Of a stretch of 52,774 bases of DNA, positions 26,332 through 33,624 are shown one piece after another. The stretch covers positions 1 through 52,774 of the forward strand of contig JAZQAG010000046.1 of assembly GCA_045545095.1 (NCBI GenBank), written 5' to 3'. Made by a program: the position numbers and the translations under genes. Within the stretch, counting starts at the first letter, position 1. Every line of letters begins with the position of its first letter. The stretch is from Phocaeicola_A sp045545095. GTDB lineage: Bacteria > Bacteroidota > Bacteroidia > Bacteroidales > Bacteroidaceae. The notes beneath the pieces were generated by a model, which worked only from the letters and a program-made list of their open reading frames with translations, was not told the DNA's origin and ran no database searches.

Positions 26332-26772
26332 TTATGCCAAAACTTTCACAATAATTTTCTTTACACCCGTTTCAGTAATACCGGGGGCATGTCCATCTTG
26401 TGGAAAGAATATGGCAAACATACCCGGCTTTACGGTGAAATAGCTTTCGGCCAATCCTTCAAAGAAAGTGATGTCTTTCTCTGCATTATATTCAGAAGCG
26501 GGTAAGTCGTTACCTGGAGTGTATCCCATTATTTCGTTACCAGAAAGAGGTATTTGGATGTCAATGAATTTGTTGTGTGTTTCCAATTTTGCTGCTTCTT
26601 TAGCTTTTGGTGAAGTTTGTGCAATGTTTACGACCAAATCATCACCTTGTAATTTCACTTTGCCTACTTCCAATGCATTCAAGTCTGTTTTTTTCAAATA
26701 TTCGATGGCTTGTGCGAACAAAGGATTCAATGAAGCATACTTTTCTAAGTTGTCAAATGTGTCAAGTATCAT
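26332..26772 (-). CDS. YhcH/YjgK/YiaL family protein
   Basis: A 146-residue cupin-fold protein of the DUF386 family. Metal-binding candidates are the family residues in LETHNKFIDIQIPLSGNE (near 65-80) and FPQDGHAPGI near 125. Relatives accompany sialic acid and sugar-acid catabolism, and some are thought to be sugar anomerases or isomerases; the substrate here is unknown. It is 44 bases upstream of glgB on the same strand and may be co-transcribed. Confidence 0.88.
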   Translation of the reverse strand: MILDTFDNLEKYASLNPLFAQAIEYLKKTDLNALEVGKVKLQGDDLVVNIAQTSPKAKEAAKLETHNKFIDIQIPLSGNEIMGYTPGNDLPASEYNAEKDITFFEGLAESYFTVKPGMFAIFFPQDGHAPGITETGVKKIIVKVLA

Positions 26773-26835
26773 GCTATTATACGTGTTAAGTTAATAAATT
26801 AGATTTTGTAAAACTTCCACAAATGTAGAAATAAA

Positions 26836-26863
26836 AAAGGGAAAAACAACAATTTTTCCCTTT
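26836..26863 (-). terminator. Terminator at the end of the inositol monophosphatase gene
   Basis: AAAGGGAAAAA (26836-26846) pairs with TTTTTCCCTTT (26853-26863), an 11-bp stem that overlaps the stop codon of the minus-strand gene ending at 26862 and is followed by a T-rich stretch on that strand. It also overlaps the expected promoter region of the YhcH-type gene (TACATTTG on the minus strand at 26820-26827). Confidence 0.65.
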
Positions 26864-27653
26864 AATTTTGTATTTCCGCAATGATTTTCAGCAATTGGTC
26901 GTGTATTTTACCATTGGAGGCTAATACTTCATGCCCTGAATAAAAAGTATTTCCTCCTTTGAAATCAGAGACTTTTCCTCCGGCTTGTGTCAAGATAATG
27001 GTTCCTGCAGCAATGTCCCATGGACCTAAAAGTCCTTCGAATCGTGCTTCAAAACGTCCTGCGGCTATGTAGCATAATTCTACCGCGGCAGAACCAAGCA
27101 ATCGGAGTCCCCCTACCCGTCCGTATAACCTTTCTATGAGCCGTGTAATGATAGAACGGAATCGTTCTGCATCATAAGGGAATCCTAATTCGATGAATGC
27201 GCGGTCAAGATTATCTATGGGGGTAACGTGTATTTCTTTTCCGTTCAAATAGGCTGGACTCCCTTTCCATGCCCAAAAGCATTCGTCACGACAAACTTCG
27301 TACACAACTCCAAGAAGAATTTCTTCCCGATTACGTAGGGCTATACTGATACAGAAAGGTGCGTTGTTGTGAATGAAGTTTGTGGTACCATCTAAAGGAT
27401 CAATGACCCAACAATATTCCTCTGTGGTATGACTTCCGCTTCCTTCTTCTGCAATGAATCCTGCTTCTGGTAACATTTCATGTAATTGGGAAACAATGCG
27501 CTTTTCAGACTCTTTGTCCACATATGACACATAGTCATGAGCATTCTTCTCCTGCACTTTATTGCGGTCAAATTGTGAACATTCCTGACGTAGGAATTTT
27601 CCTGTTTCGATGGCTAATTGACGCACCTTCTCGGTCAGCTTTTCTAAATCCAT
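26862..27653 (-). CDS. Inositol monophosphatase family protein
   Basis: A 263-residue magnesium-dependent phosphatase. Motif 1 is DPLDGTTNFIH near residue 84, with metal-binding Glu in IAEEGSG near 66. Motif 2 is GPWDIAAGTIILTQAGG near 215. It dephosphorylates inositol phosphate or a related small phosphate such as PAP; the substrate is not resolvable. It is 53 bases downstream of the MORN-repeat gene on the same strand. Confidence 0.92.
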   Translation of the reverse strand: MDLEKLTEKVRQLAIETGKFLRQECSQFDRNKVQEKNAHDYVSYVDKESEKRIVSQLHEMLPEAGFIAEEGSGSHTTEEYCWVIDPLDGTTNFIHNNAPFCISIALRNREEILLGVVYEVCRDECFWAWKGSPAYLNGKEIHVTPIDNLDRAFIELGFPYDAERFRSIITRLIERLYGRVGGLRLLGSAAVELCYIAAGRFEARFEGLLGPWDIAAGTIILTQAGGKVSDFKGGNTFYSGHEVLASNGKIHDQLLKIIAEIQN

Positions 27654-27706
27654 ATTTTTTGTTTAAACAATGTATTATTATTGTTACAAAATATTTATGT
27701 GAAGGT

Positions 27707-28852
27707 TTATTTCTTTGTAGTTTCGTTAACCAAACGTCCATTGCGGTAATTTCCTCTTCGGATTTCATTTCCGTTGATATCCGTTTCTATAAAATCGCCA
27801 TGTTTTTCGCCCTCTTTGAATCCACCTTTATATCGGTTTCCATTAGGGTCTTCTTGCAAACCTTCACCATCTTTAAGGCCATTGACAAAACCTCCTTTAT
27901 ACTTGAGTCCGTTTTTCAGACGAAGGATTCCTTGCCCATTTTCCACATTGTTTTTCCAATCACCTTCATAAACATCTCCATTCGCCCATGTATATTTGCC
28001 TTTTCCTTCTCGTTGGTTATCTTTCCAAGAGCCTTCATATACAGCTCCGTTTGCCCAAGTGAATGTACCTTTTCCATCTTGTTCGCCATCCAAGAATTGT
28101 CCTACATATTTATCTCCATTGGCATAGGTGGCTATACCTTGTCCTGTACGTTGGCCGTTTCGGTAATCCCCTTCATATCGGTCTCCGTTGTGGAATATAT
28201 ATATTCCTTTTCCGTGTGGATTGTCATTTTGCCAATCACCTATATATTTGTCTCCATTGGCATATTCATAGGTTCCTTTACCGTGACGTACACCTGCTTT
28301 CCATGTTCCTTCGTAGCGTTCTCCATTGGCCCAGTCAAGTATGCCAGTTCCTTCTTTCAGGTCATTGGCCCACTCTCCTATGTATTGCGCTCCGTTTGCC
28401 CATGTATATGTACCTTCTCCTTCACGTTTGTCTGCTTCCCAGTTTCCTATGTATTGGTCACCGTTGAAATAGTGCATGGTTCCGAATCCTTGTTGGTAGT
28501 CAGTGTACCACATACCTTCATAACGGTTATTGTTAGCCATGAAAAGGGTTCCTTTTCCATGTTGTTGGTCTTGAAACCATTGGCCTTCATAGCGTTCACC
28601 ATCGGGAAAAGTATAGACCCCGAATCCTTCACGCTTTCCTTTTACATATTCTCCCTCGTAAGTATCCCCATTCTTACAGATGGTTTTCCCTTGTCCATGA
28701 GGCTTGAATCCTAATATTTTGTTACCTGCCAGTTGTCCTGTATATACATCCCCATTTTTGAAGGTGTATGTCCCAACCTTGACATTTTGTGCCAGAAGAG
28801 GCATACTATGGAACAGACAAGCTAATAATGACAAATATATGAATCTTTTCAT
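27707..28852 (-). CDS. Secreted MORN-repeat protein
   Basis: A 381-residue protein made of a signal peptide (about residues 1-22, ending LLAQN) and then about 14 tandem MORN units of 23 residues (pattern NGDxYEGxWxNxxxxGxG). MORN repeats form elongated beta-hairpin arrays that often bind lipids or act as scaffolds; the role of secreted bacterial ones is unknown. I chose the ATG at 28852 because it begins a standard signal peptide; the frame is open to 28963 but that part is basic and non-conserved. A -7-like TACATTTG lies upstream. The regular repeats also give a 69-base periodicity in the DNA. Confidence 0.9.
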   Translation of the reverse strand: MKRFIYLSLLACLFHSMPLLAQNVKVGTYTFKNGDVYTGQLAGNKILGFKPHGQGKTICKNGDTYEGEYVKGKREGFGVYTFPDGERYEGQWFQDQQHGKGTLFMANNNRYEGMWYTDYQQGFGTMHYFNGDQYIGNWEADKREGEGTYTWANGAQYIGEWANDLKEGTGILDWANGERYEGTWKAGVRHGKGTYEYANGDKYIGDWQNDNPHGKGIYIFHNGDRYEGDYRNGQRTGQGIATYANGDKYVGQFLDGEQDGKGTFTWANGAVYEGSWKDNQREGKGKYTWANGDVYEGDWKNNVENGQGILRLKNGLKYKGGFVNGLKDGEGLQEDPNGNRYKGGFKEGEKHGDFIETDINGNEIRRGNYRNGRLVNETTKK

Positions 28853-28968
28853 CGTTGAATCTTTTCTCTTTTGAATAAAAACTTCTCTACAAATGTAATA
28901 TATCTTTTGGATATGCTCTCTCTCCATTAAGTTTTCTTTTGTTTTTACGGAGAAAAGTGGCATCCATT

Positions 28969-30255
28969 CTACATTTTTTTACCAGCAATAACTTCCAATA
29001 GATTTTCAGGTTGGAAATATTTTATAGCTAAATCTTGTATCTTTTCGCGGCTGATTTGTCGGATATTTTTCCACATATGGAGAAAGAAATCGTCATTCAA
29101 TCCTGCGGTTTCGGTGAATATCCATGCTTCTGACAATGAAAAGGGGCCTTCATAGCTACGGCACATTTCTCCCATCATATAGTTTTTCACCATATTAAGT
29201 TCTTGTTCAGGGATTAATTCGTCTTGTAAGCGGTGCATTTCGTGCCTGATTTCCCGAATACATGGCTCTACATATTCATTGGCTGTTTCTGTACCAATAG
29301 TCAGATATCCTTGAAATGGATATGATGCAATGGATGCGTGGATACCATAGGTGTACCCTTTTTCTTCACGAATGTTGCTCATCAGACGACTTCCGAAATA
29401 TCCTCCTAATATCGTCACTAATATTTTCATTGGCATGAAGTCTTGGTGTATTCTGTCCATTAAGGGACAACCTATGCGTAAAGCACTCTGCACGGCCGTG
29501 GGGTGCTCAATGAATACGCACTTTCCCTGATAAGATGGTGTGGCTATCGGTTGGATGGGTTGATATGGTTTTACTTCACCCCAATTTTCGCTACCAAATT
29601 CTTTCTCTACCAATTTGAAAGTTTCGTCAGATATTTTTCCTGAGAGATAGATAGTGCAATTCCCCGAATGGTAATGCTGATGGTAAAATTCTTTTAAATG
29701 ATTAGTCGTCAGATTGTCATAATCTTCTATTACGGCATGGCGTCCACAAGGATGGTCTTTACCGAAAAGTGTTTGGCTGAAGGCTTTTCTTGCCATGACA
29801 TCGACCTTTGTACTGTTGACTAAGAATTGCTGGCGATTCATCTCTACCGTCACCTTCATTTCTTCTTCGGGAAATGTTGGTGCTTTTATCATTTCACCTA
29901 CTATAGGAAGTGTGTCGGGCAGATATTTGTTCAATGAATAAAGCGTCAGGAAATTACAGTTCATGGATGAACTTAGCTCTATCCATGCACCATAGAAGTC
30001 GAGCCGTTCAGAGAGTGTGGCAGAGTCAAATGTCAGTGTTCCTTCACGAAGCATGCGGTTGGTAAATAATGCTTGCAATGGTTGGTTTTGATGCCATATC
30101 CCAGCTTTGATAAGAATATCCATACGGATAACTTCCTCTTCACCAACTTGCAGGATATTCAGAGTTATTCCGTTAGGAAGTTTTCGTCTTTCCGGCCTTT
30201 GTATATCAAATTCGGTCAGAGGATTTATGGTTGGCCGTTGTGTGCGGTTAAGCAT
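28969..30255 (-). CDS. M16-family (insulinase-like) protein lacking the zinc motif
   Basis: A 428-residue two-lobe M16 protein. The catalytic HxxEH of active members, expected in the first lobe (typically HFLEHMLFKGT), is replaced here by ALFTNRMLREGT near residue 62, so neither metal-binding His nor the Glu is present. The second-lobe signature (GGYFGSRLMSNIREEKGYTYGIHA near 285) is conserved, which marks it as the structural, non-catalytic type of M16 subunit. It has no signal peptide, so it is probably cytoplasmic. No active M16 partner lies nearby. It sits 74 bases after kdsB, separated by a hairpin. Confidence 0.88.
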   Translation of the reverse strand: MLNRTQRPTINPLTEFDIQRPERRKLPNGITLNILQVGEEEVIRMDILIKAGIWHQNQPLQALFTNRMLREGTLTFDSATLSERLDFYGAWIELSSSMNCNFLTLYSLNKYLPDTLPIVGEMIKAPTFPEEEMKVTVEMNRQQFLVNSTKVDVMARKAFSQTLFGKDHPCGRHAVIEDYDNLTTNHLKEFYHQHYHSGNCTIYLSGKISDETFKLVEKEFGSENWGEVKPYQPIQPIATPSYQGKCVFIEHPTAVQSALRIGCPLMDRIHQDFMPMKILVTILGGYFGSRLMSNIREEKGYTYGIHASIASYPFQGYLTIGTETANEYVEPCIREIRHEMHRLQDELIPEQELNMVKNYMMGEMCRSYEGPFSLSEAWIFTETAGLNDDFFLHMWKNIRQISREKIQDLAIKYFQPENLLEVIAGKKM

Positions 30256-30280
30256 ATTTATCTAAATAGGTGTTAGCAAA

Positions 30281-30314
30281 GATTATCCCTACTCATGATG
30301 AGTGTGGGATAATC
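30281..30314 (-). terminator. Hairpin between kdsB and the M16 gene
   Basis: GATTATCCC (30281-30289) pairs with GGGATAATC (30306-30314), and the stem extends inward through ACTCAT/ATGAGT. Only a weak T tract follows on the minus strand, so it may be a partial terminator or a processing hairpin. Confidence 0.55.
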
Positions 30315-30328
30315 ATACTCTTTAAATT

Positions 30329-31090
30329 TTAAAGAGATATATTTCTCTCTTTTAAGAATCTTTCTGCTTTTTCTAAGTCTTCAGGTGTGTCGATACCTAT
30401 CGTTTCAGTATGGGTAATTCCTACTTTGATGTGATAACCATTCTCCAACCAACGGAGTTGTTCGAGTGATTCGGCCAACTCCAGCGAAGATTGTGGTAGG
30501 CGGGTAATCTCTTTCAGCACCTCGGCCCGGTATGCATAAAGTCCGATGTGTTTGTAATAGGTGTGCTTTTTCAGCCATTCTTCTTTTTCTACTCCGCGCA
30601 AATAAGGGATAACTGACCGACTGAAATATAGAGCGTTCATACGTTCATCTACCACTACCTTGGGTGAATTCGGGTTTTGCAAAGCCGCCCATCCGTCAGT
30701 TTCAGTAAAAGGTTTGACCAGAGTGGCTATTTGGGTTCTCCCATCTTCGAAACAGGCTTTCACGGCTTCCAGTTGTGAGGGTTGGATAAAGGGTTCATCG
30801 CCTTGGATATTCACGACAACATCGTAGCCTTGCCCTATCTTGTCATAGGCTTCCTGCACGCGGTCGGTACCACTTTTATGGCTCGTTGATGTCATCACCA
30901 CTTTACCACCAAAAGCTTTTACGGCAGCTTCGATACGTTCATCGTCCGTTGCCACACAAGCTTCGTCGAGCACTCCATTAACTTGTTCATACACACGTTG
31001 GATTACAGGCTTCCCACCTAACATGGCCAATGGCTTGGCGGGAAAACGTGTAGAAGCATATCTTGCTGGTATTATTCCTATAAATTTCAT
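30329..31090 (-). CDS. kdsB: 3-deoxy-manno-octulosonate cytidylyltransferase
   Basis: A 253-residue enzyme that activates KDO as CMP-KDO for lipopolysaccharide inner core/lipid A synthesis, in the cytoplasm. The N-terminus IGIIPARYASTRFPAKPL is the nucleotide-binding motif; VVNIQGDEPFI near residue 97 and the LEQLRWLENGY segment near 213 are typical. I chose the ATG at 31090. Alternative ATGs at 31102 and 31114 lie at or upstream of the likely transcription start given the promoter at 31112-31143. Confidence 0.96.
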   Translation of the reverse strand: MKFIGIIPARYASTRFPAKPLAMLGGKPVIQRVYEQVNGVLDEACVATDDERIEAAVKAFGGKVVMTSTSHKSGTDRVQEAYDKIGQGYDVVVNIQGDEPFIQPSQLEAVKACFEDGRTQIATLVKPFTETDGWAALQNPNSPKVVVDERMNALYFSRSVIPYLRGVEKEEWLKKHTYYKHIGLYAYRAEVLKEITRLPQSSLELAESLEQLRWLENGYHIKVGITHTETIGIDTPEDLEKAERFLKERNISL

Positions 31091-31111
31091 ATCCTTTTTC
31101 ATTAATTTCCG

Positions 31112-31143
31112 CAAAGCTACTCATTTTTGCCGTTATAATCGAA
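31112..31143 (-). promoter_or_regulatory. Promoter of kdsB
   Basis: The minus strand has TTCG (31140-31143), 20 bases, TAGCTTTG (31112-31119). The -7 box is perfect and the -33 has one mismatch. This decides the kdsB start in favour of 31090. Confidence 0.65.
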
Positions 31144-31314
31144 TTTTTATGTTGAAAACATCCTTTTTTATAGTTATATCTCTTCTTTTTTCTTCCTTAC
31201 CTGAAACTTTTTTCTTTCAGGCAGGGGAAAAATATTTCTCTCGTAGGGTAGAAAAACATTTGATAAGTATAATTGTTTTCTTTACAAAATGTAGAACACT
31301 TAAAAGCTTCAGTT

Positions 31315-31758
31315 ATGTTCAAGAAAATACTTTTCTCTTTCCGCCCTTCAGCTTGGATTTTCTCCACAGTGTTATTGTTAGCGCGTGTTTTCATCGGTAT
31401 CATGTTTTTGAGTCATGGTATGCAAAAGTGGCTCTACTACGGTACCTTGTCACAAGATTTTCCTGATCCATTGCATATAGGTAGTGCATGGTCACTGATA
31501 CTGATTATCATTGCGGAGGTCGTATGTTCGTTCTTTTTCATTTTCGGATTTTTATATCGGTTAGTGCTTCTTCCTATGATATTTGCTATGGGTATGGCCT
31601 TTTTTGTTATCCATGACGGTTCGTTGGATGGAGGTGGCGAACTTTCACTTATTTACATGATGATTTTTGTTTTTATGTATCTGATAGGCCCAGGCAAGTA
31701 CTCGGTGGATGCATGGCTCAGTCGCAAGTTGGAAGAGGCTGTCCAATCGAAAAAATAG
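31315..31758 (+). CDS. DoxX-family membrane protein
   Basis: A 147-residue protein with four membrane helices and the DoxX-type N-terminus (LLLARVFIGIMFLSHGMQKW). Family members are small quinone-related or respiratory membrane proteins of mostly unknown function. I chose the ATG at 31315 (MFKKILFSFRP). The frame opens at 31273 but the extra residues show no membrane or family character. It lies upstream of rsmG by 74 bases; a separate promoter for rsmG is likely. Confidence 0.88.
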   Translation: MFKKILFSFRPSAWIFSTVLLLARVFIGIMFLSHGMQKWLYYGTLSQDFPDPLHIGSAWSLILIIIAEVVCSFFFIFGFLYRLVLLPMIFAMGMAFFVIHDGSLDGGGELSLIYMMIFVFMYLIGPGKYSVDAWLSRKLEEAVQSKK

Positions 31759-31766
31759 ATGATTTC

Positions 31767-31798
31767 CTTGCGTATCTGTTTGACATTTCCTATTTTTG
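31767..31798 (+). promoter_or_regulatory. Candidate promoter of rsmG operon
   Basis: CTTG (31767-31770), 20 bases, TATTTTTG (31791-31798): perfect -7 box, one mismatch in the -33. The start would be about 30 bases before the rsmG ATG. Confidence 0.55.
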
Positions 31799-31832
31799 CA
31801 TCATTACAAGATGAAATGTTTATTGAATACGT

Positions 31833-32453
31833 ATGGAAATAATCGAAAAATACTTCCCTTCTCTCACAGAAGAGCAGCGTATCCGATTTGCTGCATTAAA
31901 GGATTTGTATGAAGATTGGAATGCAAAAATCAACGTGATTTCACGAAAAGATATCGGTAACCTCTATGAACATCATGTTCTCCATTCCTTGGGTATAGCC
32001 AAAGTTGCAAACTTCAAGCCTGGTACAACGGTCATGGATCTCGGGTGTGGTGGTGGATTTCCAGGTATTCCTTTAGCGATTCTTTTTCCCGAAGTGAAAT
32101 TCCATTTGGTGGATAGTATAGGAAAGAAGATTCGTGTATGCAATGAGGTGATTGCCGGCACCGAGTTGACCAATGTGACTACTCGTCATTGCCGTGCTGA
32201 GGAAGAGAAGGGCATGTTTGATTTCGTAGTGAGCCGTGCCGTTATGCCTTTAGCAGACTTGGTAAAATTAGTGCGTAAGAATATTCGCAAAGAGCAACAG
32301 AATGCTTTACCTAATGGCCTTATATGCCTGAAAGGAGGGGAGTTGGAACATGAAGCTATGCCATTTAAGAATAAAGTGGTGATAACGGAACTGAAAGATT
32401 ATTTCAAAGAAGAATTCTTTGAGACAAAGAAAGTGGTTTATTTAGGAATATGA
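31833..32453 (+). CDS. rsmG: 16S rRNA (guanine527-N7)-methyltransferase
   Basis: A 206-residue SAM-dependent methyltransferase that modifies G527 of 16S rRNA. The SAM-binding motif VMDLGCGGGFPGIPLAILFP lies near residue 67-86, and the family segments NVISRKDIGNLYEHHVLHSL (near 33) and VVSRAVMPL (near 132) are present. Its stop overlaps the start of the next gene by four bases (ATGA), indicating translational coupling. Confidence 0.95.
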   Translation: MEIIEKYFPSLTEEQRIRFAALKDLYEDWNAKINVISRKDIGNLYEHHVLHSLGIAKVANFKPGTTVMDLGCGGGFPGIPLAILFPEVKFHLVDSIGKKIRVCNEVIAGTELTNVTTRHCRAEEEKGMFDFVVSRAVMPLADLVKLVRKNIRKEQQNALPNGLICLKGGELEHEAMPFKNKVVITELKDYFKEEFFETKKVVYLGI

Positions 32454-33091
32454 AAGTCAAGCAGTTTGAATTCAATATGCTTCCCGTAAACACTTACGTG
32501 GTGTGGGATGAACAGACGCACGAAGCCTTGATTATTGATGCTGGATGTTATTACCAGGCAGAATGTGATGCGCTGAAGCGTTTTATATCCGATGAAGGAT
32601 TAATTGTGAAATATTTGTTGAATACCCATTTACATTTTGACCATATTTTTGGTAATCGTTTCATCTATGAGCAGTACGGCTTGAAAACTTATGCTCATCG
32701 TGCTGACGAGGAATGGCTTGTCGAGGCACCGCGCCGCACCCGTATGTTTGGGTTGGAATTTCCTGGTCAACCTGTTCCTATAGGAACTTATATTGAAGAG
32801 GGGGACAAACTTACATTAGGAACCTATACTTTGACATGCTTGCATGTGCCGGGTCATTCAGAGGGAAGTATCGTGTTTTATTCTCCAGAGGCAGGATGTT
32901 TGTTTTCGGGTGATGTCCTTTTTCAAGGTAGTATAGGAAGAACAGATTTGCCAGGAGGAAATCATCAGACTTTACTTGATGGGATACGTGAAAAAATATT
33001 TGTTCTTCCTGATGATACAGTTGTATATCCAGGTCATGGTGGGCAGACAACTATAGGATACGAGAAGAATTTCAATTATTATTTGAAATAA
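32450..33091 (+). CDS. MBL-fold metallohydrolase (glyoxalase II-like)
   Basis: A 213-residue metallo-beta-lactamase-fold hydrolase. The metal motif THLHFDHIFGN near residue 60 has the HxHxDH pattern; further ligands are in VPGHSEGS near 136, SGDVLF near 153 and VYPGHGGQTTIGYE near 192. It resembles YcbL-type small glyoxalase II proteins that hydrolyse a thioester such as lactoylglutathione; the true substrate in Bacteroidetes is unclear. It is translationally coupled to rsmG. Confidence 0.92.
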   Translation: MKVKQFEFNMLPVNTYVVWDEQTHEALIIDAGCYYQAECDALKRFISDEGLIVKYLLNTHLHFDHIFGNRFIYEQYGLKTYAHRADEEWLVEAPRRTRMFGLEFPGQPVPIGTYIEEGDKLTLGTYTLTCLHVPGHSEGSIVFYSPEAGCLFSGDVLFQGSIGRTDLPGGNHQTLLDGIREKIFVLPDDTVVYPGHGGQTTIGYEKNFNYYLK

Positions 33092-33117
33092 GATTATAAT
33101 AATAACTTCTTTAAGCT

Positions 33118-33531
33118 ATGATTTCACAAATTGAATTTACCTTGAAACCACGTGCTCGTGGTTTCCACCTTATAACCGAAGAAATCGTCCGTCATCTGCC
33201 CCACCCGCTTCCAGAAGCCGGATTATTGAACCTTTTCATTAAACATACCAGTTGTGCTCTCAGCATCAATGAGAATGCTGACCCTGATGTGCGTCACGAT
33301 ATGGAGGCTATTTATAATCATCTCGTGCGCGAGCGCGAATCCTATTATTATCATACGTTCGAGGGAGATGATGATATGCCAGCCCATGCCAAGAGTAGTT
33401 TGACTGGTGTCAGTTTGACTATCCCTATCACTCATGGTCGTTTGAATTTGGGTACATGGCAAGGCATTTATCTATGTGAATTCCGTCATGATGGTGGTGC
33501 ACGGCGGATAGTGGCGACAATTATGGATTAA
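33118..33531 (+). CDS. YjbQ/UPF0047 family protein
   Basis: A 137-residue protein of the secondary thiamine-phosphate synthase-like family. The conserved core is KHTSCALSINENADPDVRHD near residue 42 and ITHGRLNLGTWQGIYLCEFR near 105-125, which supply the metal/phosphate-site His and Arg. E. coli YjbQ has weak thiamine phosphate synthase activity; the physiological role is not settled. It is 26 bases after the MBL gene and ends the operon at the strong hairpin 33554-33611. Confidence 0.92.
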   Translation: MISQIEFTLKPRARGFHLITEEIVRHLPHPLPEAGLLNLFIKHTSCALSINENADPDVRHDMEAIYNHLVRERESYYYHTFEGDDDMPAHAKSSLTGVSLTIPITHGRLNLGTWQGIYLCEFRHDGGARRIVATIMD

Positions 33532-33553
33532 TCCATTGTTTGTTGTAAACAAA

Positions 33554-33611
33554 AAACGGAAACAGGGTGTGTCAATAAATTTAGTATTCTTGACACACCC
33601 TGTTTCCGTTT
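33554..33611. terminator. Long perfect hairpin terminator between convergent genes
   Basis: A perfect 22-bp stem (33554-33575 with 33590-33611) with a 14-base loop, A-rich on one side and T-rich on the other, works for both the YjbQ and PBP1A transcripts. Its inner part contains GGGTGTGTCAA, the same 11 bases found at the IS1182 end near 1727-1736. Confidence 0.85.
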
Positions 33612-33624
33612 GTGTTTATCTTTA

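Noticed and set aside
27524..28714. 396-codon plus-strand open frame opposite the MORN and monophosphatase genes
   Set aside because: It is caused by the regular codon pattern of the MORN repeats on the other strand; its residues show the same 23-step periodicity in reverse.
31023..31466. 147-codon plus-strand frame before and overlapping the DoxX gene
   Set aside because: It crosses the kdsB start, has no domain, and the overlapping DoxX frame has clear membrane helices.
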